The notes: a model not told the origin generated them from the letters alone. 5,027 nucleotides of DNA from Methanobacteriota archaeon (GCA_029979405.1 JAPOHM010000120.1:1-5027); one strand, 5' to 3'; shown: positions 1 through 5,027, counted from the stretch's first letter. Made by a program: numbers and translations.

Positions 1-1185
1 ATCTCCACAAAGCATCTGCAAACAGGCTCCTCCGCCGGTGCTATTGTGTGATACTTTGTCAGCAACTCCCCGGGAGTTGACCAAAGCACTCGTGTGTCCA
101 CCACCTACAATCGTCATGGCCGTGGTTTCAGTGCACATGTTGAGAATCTCAATGGTTCCAAAAGCAAAGGCTGGCTTCTCAAAATAACTAGCAGGTCCAT
201 TCCATAGAATACAACCTGCTTGCATTAAAATTGGACGTAAGTGCATCAATGTCTCGACTCCGATATCGTAAATTGGATGTGGAACTGGAAGGTCCTCAAC
301 ACTAAGTCCAACTCTTTCTTCTTCTATTTCTACAGCAACATCCGTTGGGACTAAGAGTAGATCTGAGTGATTTTCTACAAGTGATTCTGCCATTTCCCAA
401 GCGATATCAAAATCTTCTCCTAATGTTCCTCGGATAAATTCCTTATTTCCTTCCCCGATGTCAATACCTTGAACCCAGAGAATCATATTTCCAACCACAC
501 CAACAAAGGCGATTGTATCCACTACACCTCGATTGATTAGATTCTGTGCAACTCTGAACGAGTCATCCGCCTTGGCACCACCAAGGATTGCAACGTATGG
601 TCGAGGTGGATTTGTAACCGCGGTTTGAAGGGCATTAATCTCTCGTTGCATTAATCTCCCCGCAATGCATGGTAAATCTTCTGCAAAGCCGGTTAAAGTT
701 GGAGAATTTCTATGCGCGGCAGCGAAAGCATCCGTAACATAGGCGTCAAATTCAGGTGCAAGATTCATTACAATTTGAGATAATCGTAATTCATCTAATT
801 CGGCTTTTTTTAGCGAAATTTCCTCATTATGCATCCTAACATTATCCAAGCAAAGAATTTCTCCGTTTTTCATATCTCGAATTGCTTGAATCGCTTCATC
901 GCCGCAGACATCTGGGACAAAGCGGATTGGTCTTCCTAAAATTCTCGCAAGCCTTTCTGCATGACCTGATAAGTCTGTGAAATCATCTTTTCCAGGTCTT
1001 GATTGATGGCCTAGAATTACTACTTTAGATTCTGATAAATCTGCCAAAGTAGGTAAAATTGCCCTTAATCTTCCATCATCAAGAAAGGCTCTTGTCTCCG
1101 GATGAAGAGGTGAATTAATGTCCACCCTAAACAGCACATGCTTACCGTTTAGGTGAATGTCGTCCAGAGATAGAACGTCTTTCAC
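1..1185 (-). CDS. pgk: Phosphoglycerate kinase, archaeal type (C-terminus cut by window edge)
   Basis: Cytosolic enzyme of glycolysis/gluconeogenesis that transfers phosphate between 1,3-bisphosphoglycerate and ADP. The minus-strand frame is open from the left edge through 395 codons. Motifs in order: FRVDINSP (residues 19-26, substrate loop), GHQSRPGKDD (59-68), LDNVRMHNEE (113-122, the usual ENLR region), TDAFAAAHRNSPTLTGF (151-167), AGRLMQRE (175-182), LGGAKADDS (201-209), LVPTDVAVE (278-286), LWNGPASYFE (327-336) and GGGHTSA (361-367), followed by SHNSTGGGACL (379-389) of the nucleotide-binding end. Both Rossmann-like lobes are present; archaeal PGKs are about 410 residues, so only about 15 residues should be missing. 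I chose the GTG at 1185 because VKDVLSLDD aligns with the usual family N-terminus. In-frame GTGs at 1197 and 1245 are alternatives; none has a clear ribosome binding site. It is transcribed divergently from the M24 peptidase. The family call is firm; the start is not. Confidence 0.95.
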   Translation of the reverse strand, partial: MKDVLSLDDIHLNGKHVLFRVDINSPLHPETRAFLDDGRLRAILPTLADLSESKVVILGHQSRPGKDDFTDLSGHAERLARILGRPIRFVPDVCGDEAIQAIRDMKNGEILCLDNVRMHNEEISLKKAELDELRLSQIVMNLAPEFDAYVTDAFAAAHRNSPTLTGFAEDLPCIAGRLMQREINALQTAVTNPPRPYVAILGGAKADDSFRVAQNLINRGVVDTIAFVGVVGNMILWVQGIDIGEGNKEFIRGTLGEDFDIAWEMAESLVENHSDLLLVPTDVAVEIEEERVGLSVEDLPVPHPIYDIGVETLMHLRPILMQAGCILWNGPASYFEKPAFAFGTIEILNMCTETTAMTIVGGGHTSALVNSRGVADKVSHNSTGGGACLQMLCGD

Positions 1186-1233
1186 GGAGTAAGCCACGGG
1201 CAGACGTCTTTTGATAATGATGGAGAAAGGTTG

Positions 1234-1240
1234 GGTATAA
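1234..1240. promoter_or_regulatory. TATA-like element in the divergent pgk/peptidase promoter region
   Basis: The short gap between the divergent pgk and peptidase starts contains GGTATAAC on the plus strand, which reads GTTATACC on the minus strand and is therefore nearly symmetric. With the usual archaeal spacing of about 25 bp it would place a rightward start site near 1262 (leader of about 20 nt before the ATG at 1284) and a leftward one near 1211 (leader of 14-26 nt before the GTG at 1197 or 1185). No other convincing TATA box lies at the right distance for the peptidase; an AT-rich GATAATGAT at about 1213-1221 is a weaker candidate. Position-based prediction only. Confidence 0.4.
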
Positions 1241-1263
1241 CTCACCCCCAATGCCTTTGTGTC

Positions 1264-1280
1264 CCTGCCCTAGTGGCGGG
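1264..1280 (+). other. Small GC-rich hairpin directly before the peptidase start
   Basis: CCTGCC (1264-1269) can pair with GGCGGG (1275-1280) through six base pairs including one G-U, with a five-base loop CTAGT. It ends three bases before the ATG at 1284, so if transcription starts near 1262 it would make up nearly the whole leader and cover the only G-rich stretch that might contact the ribosome. It is short and could be chance; no T-tract follows, so it does not look like a terminator. Confidence 0.3.
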
Positions 1281-1283
1281 TTA

Positions 1284-2540
1284 ATGACATGGGATGCGGA
1301 ACGACTTACTGGCCCCGATGGGGAGGACTGGCGAGTCCCAGTTAGTGAGCTGGAAGAGCGTCGTAATCGGATGGCATCCGCGCTAACAGAACAAGGATTA
1401 GAGTCGGCGCTAATTGATGATCCAGTCGAACTTTACTGGTTGACAGGAGGTAGGCAAAATGGAATGATGCTTATCGGTGCTGAAGGTTCTGATATTCAGC
1501 ACACACATTGGGTACGTAAATCTCTGGAAAGAGCCCACTATGAATCTGGAGGGGACGATGCACCAGACCCTATTGTTGCCCAACCAAAAACAAGACAATT
1601 GACAGAAGCATTGCGTTCTCTTGGTGTGAATTCGGCTCCAGCTATGTTGGCCGGAAAAATGCCTCATGAACGCTGGCAATTTTTCTCACGGAGACTTTCC
1701 TCTCTTGGAGAAATTCAAGATTCCACCTATCTAATGTATGGTTTGAGAGAAACCAAATCGGCATGGGAACTTGAGATGCATCGTGAAAGTGGAAGGATAA
1801 ATCGAGAGATGTTCGAAGCGGTCAGAGAAGTTGGTGGAGAGGGGCGTAGCGAATTAGAAATGGCTGCCGCCGCTGATGAAATTAGTCGGTCCGCCGGATT
1901 TGGGGGACGAATTCGAATGCGGCGTTGGCCAATGGATTGCGACCGAGTTGTGATTGCAGCAGGACGATCTGGAGCAGTTCCATCATACTTCGATTCCGCT
2001 ATTGGGGGCCTAGGTGCAAGTCCTATTTCTTCACTGGGTGCCGGACATGCTAAAGTCGTGTCAGGAGAGCCTGTAATCGTCGATATCGTTCATCTACATC
2101 GTGGATATGTTTCAGATTGTACACGAATGTTCTGCGCGGGTCGGCTTGATGAAGAATCGGTGAGTAAATTGGACGATATGGCCGAAATAAGGGATGCAGT
2201 CGTATCCAGCCTCGGCAAAGGTGATGATTGTTCAGAGGCATGGAGAATTGGTAATGGTATGGCAAATGAGATGGGGTATTCTAATCACCTCATGGGAATG
2301 ACTCCAAATCAAGCAGTTTTCCTTGGACATTCTGTGGGCTTGGAATTGGATGAGACTCCAGTAGTTGCCGATCGCTTCGACAGAGAACTCCCAATTGGAG
2401 GAACAATGGCGATTGAACCTAAGGTAATCTATGACTCAGGTGCTATTGGAACTGAGGATACTTTTGCTCGAACTCCAGATGGAATGGAATGCCTGACTAT
2501 GGGGGATTCATGGGGCCTGCTTACGGAGTGGGACGCATGA
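1284..2540 (+). CDS. M24 family metallopeptidase, Xaa-Pro aminopeptidase/creatinase-like
   Basis: Predicted cytosolic protein of 418 residues with the two-domain layout of aminopeptidase P and prolidase. A creatinase-type N-terminal domain covers about residues 20-150 (SELEERRNRMASAL, then DDPVELYWLTGG) and a pita-bread M24 domain about 155-410, opening with RETKSAWELEMHRESG. All five dinuclear-metal ligands are visible: D267 (VDIVHLHRGYVSD), D278, H349 (FLGHSVGLELDETP), E378 (AIEPK) and E391 (GTEDTF). The intact site supports a metal-dependent hydrolase; whether the substrate is an X-Pro peptide, a dipeptide or a creatine-like compound cannot be told. An in-frame ATG at 1251 would add MPLCPCPSGGL, which is unlike the family and lies upstream of the predicted transcription start, so I use 1284. 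No signal peptide is seen. The stop overlaps the next start as ATGA, so the two genes are probably translationally coupled. Confidence 0.9.
   Translation: MTWDAERLTGPDGEDWRVPVSELEERRNRMASALTEQGLESALIDDPVELYWLTGGRQNGMMLIGAEGSDIQHTHWVRKSLERAHYESGGDDAPDPIVAQPKTRQLTEALRSLGVNSAPAMLAGKMPHERWQFFSRRLSSLGEIQDSTYLMYGLRETKSAWELEMHRESGRINREMFEAVREVGGEGRSELEMAAAADEISRSAGFGGRIRMRRWPMDCDRVVIAAGRSGAVPSYFDSAIGGLGASPISSLGAGHAKVVSGEPVIVDIVHLHRGYVSDCTRMFCAGRLDEESVSKLDDMAEIRDAVVSSLGKGDDCSEAWRIGNGMANEMGYSNHLMGMTPNQAVFLGHSVGLELDETPVVADRFDRELPIGGTMAIEPKVIYDSGAIGTEDTFARTPDGMECLTMGDSWGLLTEWDA
2525..2530 (+). promoter_or_regulatory. Ribosome binding site inside the peptidase gene, for the MIP18-like gene
   Basis: GGAGTG, eight bases before the ATG at 2537, matches the purine-rich archaeal Shine-Dalgarno sequence and lies within the last codons of the peptidase gene. 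Together with the ATGA overlap it favours 2537 over the in-frame upstream ATGs at 2489 and 2510 as the start of the downstream gene. Confidence 0.6.
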
Positions 2541-2830
2541 GTCGAGTCAAAAAAACCGCTCAGAAGCGTCTTGCAAGATTGCTACGCGGAAGAACTGAAC
2601 CTCATGGAATTGAGATTACTGATGAATCAATACTGAAGGGTGTTGAAGTTGATGATTCTGGTATTGTCCAGTTGTGGATACAACCAACTCGAGCACATTG
2701 TCCGTGTTGTATCAACGACCTGATGGAACTTCGCTCTGAAATAAATCAACAGAAAGGAGTTCTTGCATGTCATATCGAAGTTGTTGGTGTACCTCAAGCA
2801 GATAGATGGACTGCTGCGATAAATGAATAG
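2537..2830 (+). CDS. Small MIP18/DUF59-like protein (possible Fe-S cluster assembly factor)
   Basis: A 97-residue protein. After a basic N-terminus (residues 1-20, KKTAQKRLARLLRGR), it follows the layout of the MIP18/CIA2/DUF59 fold. TEPHGIEIT (20-28) sits where these proteins carry the DPE-type motif; VEVDDSGIVQLWIQPT (36-51) matches the beta-strand pair; PTRAHC (50-55) corresponds to the PTxxHC segment holding the conserved reactive cysteine; and GVPQADRWTAAINE (84-97) resembles the C-terminal ADKERVAAALE-type end. The family works in iron-sulfur cluster delivery to apoproteins. The cysteine site is unusual, reading CPCC (55-58), and the canonical DPE and LGL signatures are weak, so it is a diverged member at best; a NifU-C-like or another small thiol fold is the alternative. 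It overlaps the peptidase stop by ATGA, is read through an internal GGAG, and its stop abuts the stop of the convergent cupin gene. Confidence 0.75.
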   Translation: MSRVKKTAQKRLARLLRGRTEPHGIEITDESILKGVEVDDSGIVQLWIQPTRAHCPCCINDLMELRSEINQQKGVLACHIEVVGVPQADRWTAAINE

Positions 2831-3193
2831 TCAAATCCAGACGTCATTATCCGCAGTGAGTTCGCTGTCAGCATCTCCAGTATTTACCACTCCACGAGGT
2901 TCGACTAGCATAACTTTGCATTCAGAATCAGCATACGGCTTGTGTTCTACACCTTTGGGGACCACTAACATCTCACCCTCTTTTAGTTGCACTGTTTCGT
3001 TCTCAAACTCGATTTTCATGCTACCTTCAATTACGATGAATACCTCGTCAGTATCTGGATGATTATGCCAAACAAATTCGCCTTGAATTTTCACTAATTT
3101 AAATTGATAATCATTTAATTCAGCGATTACCTTTGGGGACCAATGGTCGGAAAATTTTTCCAGTTTTTCTTTCAGATTAATCGTATCCATCAT
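2831..3193 (-). CDS. Small single-domain cupin (cupin_2 family)
   Basis: A 120-residue protein made almost wholly of one double-stranded beta-helix cupin domain. Cupin motif 1 is [18 protein letters not shown] (residues 42-59), giving ligands H43, H45 and E50; motif 2 is [14 protein letters not shown] (73-86), giving H84. This complete three-His/one-Glu set implies a bound Fe, Mn, Ni or Zn ion. The N-terminus ([17 protein letters not shown], 14-30) and the [11 protein letters not shown] tail (103-113) match a widespread small stand-alone cupin family often loosely named mannose-6-phosphate-isomerase-like; the true activity is unknown and could be a small-molecule dioxygenase or isomerase or a sensor. 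The start at 3193 has GGAG at 3202-3205, eight bases upstream; an ATG immediately after it, at 3190, is the alternative. Its start overlaps the stop of the preceding membrane-protein gene (ATGA). No signal peptide. Confidence 0.9.
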   Translation of the reverse strand: MMDTINLKEKLEKFSDHWSPKVIAELNDYQFKLVKIQGEFVWHNHPDTDEVFIVIEGSMKIEFENETVQLKEGEMLVVPKGVEHKPYADSECKVMLVEPRGVVNTGDADSELTADNDVWI

Positions 3194-3351
3194 TCTTCAC
3201 TCTCCTTGGTTTTGTCACGCTTCCATCTTCTTGCCTTCCTCTCTTCCACCTCGACTAGCTTTGCGCGGAGGCGTGTATAGAGAAACCAAACAGCAATTCC
3301 TACTCCTATAAAATTGAAGATAACTAAGAAATAGAATTCTTGGTCATCCAT
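3190..3351 (-). CDS. Small single-span membrane protein, unrecognised
   Basis: A 53-residue reading frame from ATG at 3351 to TGA at 3192-3190. It starts with an acidic stub (MDDQE), then one hydrophobic segment of about 20 residues ([20 protein letters not shown], residues 6-25), then a highly charged tail rich in R, K and E ([20 protein letters not shown], 27-46) that should form an amphipathic or coiled helix. The positive-inside rule suggests an N-out, C-in protein with a cytosolic tail. It starts nine bases after the ferredoxin stop and its TGA overlaps the cupin ATG, so it sits in one operon with both; GTGAT five bases before the ATG is a weak match to the 16S 3' end. The tight packing, the ATGA junction and the clean membrane-anchor pattern argue that it is real. 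I recognise no family; a membrane anchor or scaffold for its neighbours is only a guess. Confidence 0.7.
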   Translation of the reverse strand: MDDQEFYFLVIFNFIGVGIAVWFLYTRLRAKLVEVEERKARRWKRDKTKESEE

Positions 3352-3360
3352 AAAATCACA

Positions 3361-3648
3361 TCACAAAGGCGGAATTACATCAATATCGCAGGTTTCTGAC
3401 GGTTGCATGCAACAAGAAAGTACACCACCATCCTCGATTAGGAATTCGTCAAGTCCTGGTGGTAATGGTTCAGGATATTCGATTTTCCCTTCCTTCAACC
3501 GAACCAAACATGTGCCGCAGTTGCCCGATGTACAATTAGTCGGAATATCAACTCCGGCCTTCTCGGCAACGTCAACCAACGGCTCATCTTCTTCGGCTTC
3601 TGCTACTCCAAGAAGAAGGGCTCCGCGGAAGAATCGGACTATCGCCAC
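3361..3648 (-). CDS. Plant-type [2Fe-2S] ferredoxin
   Basis: A 95-residue soluble electron carrier with the beta-grasp ferredoxin fold. The cluster loop is C39-TSGN-C44-GT-C47, the CxxxxCxxC pattern of plant-type and oxygenase-type [2Fe-2S] ferredoxins, and the fourth ligand is C79 (or C80) in VLSCCMQPSETCDIDV. The spacing from C47 to C79 is slightly longer than the usual 29 or so residues because of the PPGLDEFLIEDGG insertion. Two further cysteines, C80 and C87, are not standard ligands. The length is normal for a stand-alone ferredoxin, with no fused reductase domain. The start is GTG at 3648 with GGAG four bases upstream (3653-3656); a stop codon 18 bases upstream in frame rules out a longer form with a normal start codon. 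It lies 43 bp after the zinc-ribbon gene and leads the membrane-protein/cupin group. The redox partner is not visible here. Confidence 0.93.
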   Translation of the reverse strand: MAIVRFFRGALLLGVAEAEEDEPLVDVAEKAGVDIPTNCTSGNCGTCLVRLKEGKIEYPEPLPPGLDEFLIEDGGVLSCCMQPSETCDIDVIPPL

Positions 3649-3691
3649 GATACTCCGAATCGATTATTCGTATTGAAATCGACCGGTGGAC

Positions 3692-4783
3692 TCAATCATT
3701 TTTCCAGCGAGTCCACTGACCAGTCTGCTTATTGAAAACAAGACCAGCCTTCTTCATCCACTTGTTGAATTTGGTAGCTCCTGCACCTGTGGCTAAGATG
3801 AAGTCCTCACGGTGTTCTTGGGCTTGGATATAGCCCTTAGCTGCAAGAGTTTGGTCTATCCATTCATCAATGCTCATCAGTCCGCCAGTTAGATCGCTTG
3901 CCTCAACTGCGGCAGCCATTTCTTCGGCTGATGCTCCAGTTGCTTCCAAGTCTTTAATCATCAAATCCTTGATTTTATCAGCAGACTTCTTCTTTGGCTT
4001 ACGAATCACCTTATTTCTTGGCTTCATCTTTGGATCAATGCTAATCCGAGAGCCATTGTTCAACTGTTCGTCGACATAGTTCGCCATAGGAGCATGGAAT
4101 TCCTCTTCACAATCCCAACATATGAATGAAAAGTCAGTAGGATCTTCCATTACGTTACCGCCACGGGGGTCCATCTCTTCTCCGCACTCTGGGCATGCAT
4201 ACATACACAGTTTGGGAGCTATTTTTCTCCGGAAATCAACTATATCTTGAGGAGTACCAACCAATTCAAGCATTTCATGGTCTCTAGCTGCTTCTAATCC
4301 GCGAGTCTCAAGTTGATCCCGTAGTTTCGTGCGTTGTTCTCGCTTAGATTCATCATCGAATGAATTTTCTAATTTCACGATTAATTCAATGGTCTTACCA
4401 AGGCGGTTCATTACCAATTTTTTGGAGCGGAATGCCTCAACCTTAGCGAGCCTGAGTTCCTCTTTCTTTTCATTAAGCTCGGAAACGATATCTTTCTGTT
4501 CTCGCTTGAATCGCTGCTCTTCGATTTTATCGACTTGCTTTTTCTTATCCTTAGAGAGTACATCTGCGAGATATCTCTGCTTCGCAGAACTTCTTGGACC
4601 GGATTTTACCGCTTCGAGGACAGACTTTGCAATCTCCTTCTTTAGTCCGTAATTATTGCGAAGTTTTTCTTCATCGAGTTTCTTCAAGTCACCGACTTTA
4701 ATCCCCGAATCAGCTAGGAGTTGAGCCGTATTCTCGTCAATACCTCTACGCAGAAGCGCGAGATAAGTGTCCTTCTTGGCCAT
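3692..4783 (-). CDS. HhH / coiled-coil / zinc-ribbon protein of unknown function
   Basis: A 363-residue, strongly charged, presumably cytosolic protein of no family I can name. Counting from the ATG at 4783: residues 5-60 form a helix-hairpin-helix-like unit (LLRRGIDENTAQLLADSGI, then LKKLDEEKLRNNYGLKKEIA) as used by archaeal DNA- or RNA-binding proteins. Residues about 65-190 are a Lys/Glu-rich helical stretch likely to be a coiled coil. Residues 193-235 hold a zinc ribbon, CPECG (C197, C200) paired with CWDC (C222, C225), plus an extra C193. A lysine-rich linker follows (about 250-270, KPRNKVIRKPKKK), then a C-terminal helical domain (about 303-363) ending in GLVFNKQTGQWTRW. The parts suggest a nucleic-acid or chromatin-associated factor; that is inference. 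I chose 4783 because GAGAGGG lies four bases upstream; the in-frame ATG at 4834 would add 17 Gln/Arg-rich residues. A strong promoter lies upstream, and the ferredoxin group follows 43 bp downstream. Confidence 0.85.
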   Translation of the reverse strand: MAKKDTYLALLRRGIDENTAQLLADSGIKVGDLKKLDEEKLRNNYGLKKEIAKSVLEAVKSGPRSSAKQRYLADVLSKDKKKQVDKIEEQRFKREQKDIVSELNEKKEELRLAKVEAFRSKKLVMNRLGKTIELIVKLENSFDDESKREQRTKLRDQLETRGLEAARDHEMLELVGTPQDIVDFRRKIAPKLCMYACPECGEEMDPRGGNVMEDPTDFSFICWDCEEEFHAPMANYVDEQLNNGSRISIDPKMKPRNKVIRKPKKKSADKIKDLMIKDLEATGASAEEMAAAVEASDLTGGLMSIDEWIDQTLAAKGYIQAQEHREDFILATGAGATKFNKWMKKAGLVFNKQTGQWTRWKND

Positions 4784-4888
4784 TTTACCCTCTCTTTGAA
4801 GTCTCATTTGACCAGCTTGATTTCCTCTTTGCATTTTTATTTTGTGATTTTAAGTTAAGTTTATTAATCAATATGGTGAAGTTTAGCG

Positions 4889-4900
4889 TTTTTATAATAA
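4889..4900 (-). promoter_or_regulatory. TATA box for the HhH/zinc-ribbon gene
   Basis: TTATTATAAAAA on the minus strand is a good archaeal TATA box in an AT-rich gap. Transcription would start near 4865-4870, giving a leader of about 30 nt to the ATG at 4834 or about 85 nt to the better-supported ATG at 4783. A second, weaker TTAATAAACTT at about 4857-4867 would give a nearly leaderless message from 4834. The boxes are read from pattern and spacing only. Confidence 0.5.
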
Positions 4901-4901
4901 A

Positions 4902-4936
4902 GATTGGGCCAATCAGTGTACACAAATATTATATTT
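4902..4936. promoter_or_regulatory. Three abutting palindromes upstream of the TATA box (possible operator)
   Basis: Three dyads lie almost end to end: GATTGG-G-CCAATC (4902-4914), GTGTACAC (4916-4923) and AAATAT-T-ATATTT (4924-4936). They occupy the BRE/upstream-activator position just behind the TATA box of the zinc-ribbon gene, where a dimeric regulator could help or block TBP/TFB. TGATTG-type words recur on the minus strand with ends at 4915, 4953 and 4975, plus a related TGATTA at 4870. The AT-only dyad could be due to base composition; the first two are less easily explained that way. Confidence 0.4.
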
Positions 4937-4986
4937 TCGCTATTTTTCAATCAAAAATTTGCATTTATCCAATCAAATCACGTAAT

Positions 4987-4998
4987 AAATACGTATTT
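4987..4998. repeat. Perfect 12-bp palindrome
   Basis: AAATACGTATTT is exactly self-complementary. It lies in the AT-rich stretch between the dyad cluster and the G-rich terminal repeat, and an ACGTAAT copy of its core occurs just before it, at 4980-4986. It may be a protein-binding site or part of a larger AT-rich control or replication region; nothing further can be supported. Confidence 0.35.
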
Positions 4999-5007
4999 CT
5001 TTTGGAA

Positions 5008-5027
5008 GGGGTTTTGGGGTTTTGGGG
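5008..5027 (+). repeat. Telomere-like G4T4 repeat at the window end
   Basis: Two exact copies of GGGGTTTT plus a final GGGG run to the last base of the window, preceded by a degenerate TTTTGGAA at 5000-5007. The unit is identical to the telomere repeat of hypotrich ciliates, and three G4 runs (with GG at 5004-5005 as a possible partial fourth) could form a G-quadruplex. The sequence may continue beyond the window. Nothing else in the window is G-rich in this way. It could be a true repeat, a chance low-complexity tract, or a sequencing or assembly artefact at a contig edge. Confidence 0.6.

Noticed and set aside
1264..1280. Hairpin as an intrinsic terminator
   Set aside because: No T-tract follows and it lies before, not after, a gene; the stem is only six pairs with one G-U.
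1251..1283. Longer peptidase start at the ATG at 1251
   Set aside because: It would add a Cys/Pro-rich 11-residue stub unlike M24 proteins, overlap the hairpin, and begin upstream of the predicted transcription start; 1284 fits the family better.
2489..2536. Longer start for the MIP18-like gene inside the peptidase gene
   Set aside because: The ATG at 2537 has a GGAG eight bases upstream and an ATGA overlap; the extra 16 residues only re-read conserved peptidase codons in another frame.
2823..3062. Plus-strand reading frame across the cupin gene
   Set aside because: Ser/Thr-rich antisense shadow of a clear cupin with complete metal-binding motifs.
3407..3676. Plus-strand frame across the ferredoxin
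   Set aside because: Antisense shadow of the gene that carries the CxxxxCxxC motif; low-complexity Ser/Pro content.
4329..4652. Plus-strand frame across the helical part of the zinc-ribbon gene
   Set aside because: Ser/Phe-rich translation is the typical mirror of a Lys/Glu-rich coiled coil; no motif of its own.
4924..4936. AAATAT-T-ATATTT as an independent regulatory site
   Set aside because: A/T-only palindromes arise often in such AT-rich sequence; kept only as part of the cluster with the two non-AT dyads.
4873..5027. Open plus-strand frame from the ATG at 4873 to the window end
   Set aside because: About 51 open codons, but the translation is an AT-driven Ile/Phe/Lys/Tyr mix with no recognisable motif and ends by translating the G4T4 tract; the region is better read as the minus-strand promoter. 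It could only be rescued by clear coding sequence beyond 5027.

Overview
This 5-kb window looks archaeal and is most likely from a planktonic Thermoplasmatota/Marine Group II-III type euryarchaeon; the placement is an inference. The support is an archaeal-type phosphoglycerate kinase, TATA-box-like promoters instead of -35/-10 elements, short or absent leaders, ATGA stop/start overlaps, a MIP18/CIA2-like small protein, and a lysine/glutamate-rich HhH plus zinc-ribbon protein of a kind common in archaea. No RNA genes, CRISPR arrays or insertion sequences are visible.

Layout. (1) Bases 1-1185, minus strand: phosphoglycerate kinase, cut off by the left edge just before its C-terminus. (2) Bases 1198-1283: a short head-to-head promoter region whose single near-symmetric TATA-like element could serve both directions, with a small hairpin directly before the rightward gene. 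(3) Bases 1284-2830, plus strand: a two-gene unit, an M24 (Xaa-Pro aminopeptidase-like) metallopeptidase and a 97-residue MIP18/DUF59-like protein, joined by an ATGA overlap. (4) Bases 2831-3648, minus strand: a three-gene unit in transcription order of a plant-type [2Fe-2S] ferredoxin, a 53-codon single-span membrane protein, and a small cupin; the last two again share an ATGA overlap. The plus and minus units meet tail to tail with no base between their stop codons. (5) Bases 3692-4783, minus strand: a protein of about 363 residues with an N-terminal helix-hairpin-helix, a long charged helical section, a four-cysteine zinc ribbon and a C-terminal helical domain; I do not recognise the family. 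(6) Bases 4784-5027: an AT-rich control region with a strong TATA element, three abutting palindromes, scattered TGATTG repeats, and an exact G4T4 repeat (GGGG-TTTT-GGGG-TTTT-GGGG) ending at the last base of the window.

How the parts may fit: PGK is central glycolysis/gluconeogenesis. The peptidase/MIP18-like pair and the ferredoxin/membrane protein/cupin group both touch iron-sulfur or metal chemistry, but no shared pathway can be shown from sequence alone. The parts most worth a second look are the telomere-like repeat with the dyad-rich region beside it, the unrecognised HhH/zinc-ribbon protein, and the small membrane protein embedded between ferredoxin and cupin.
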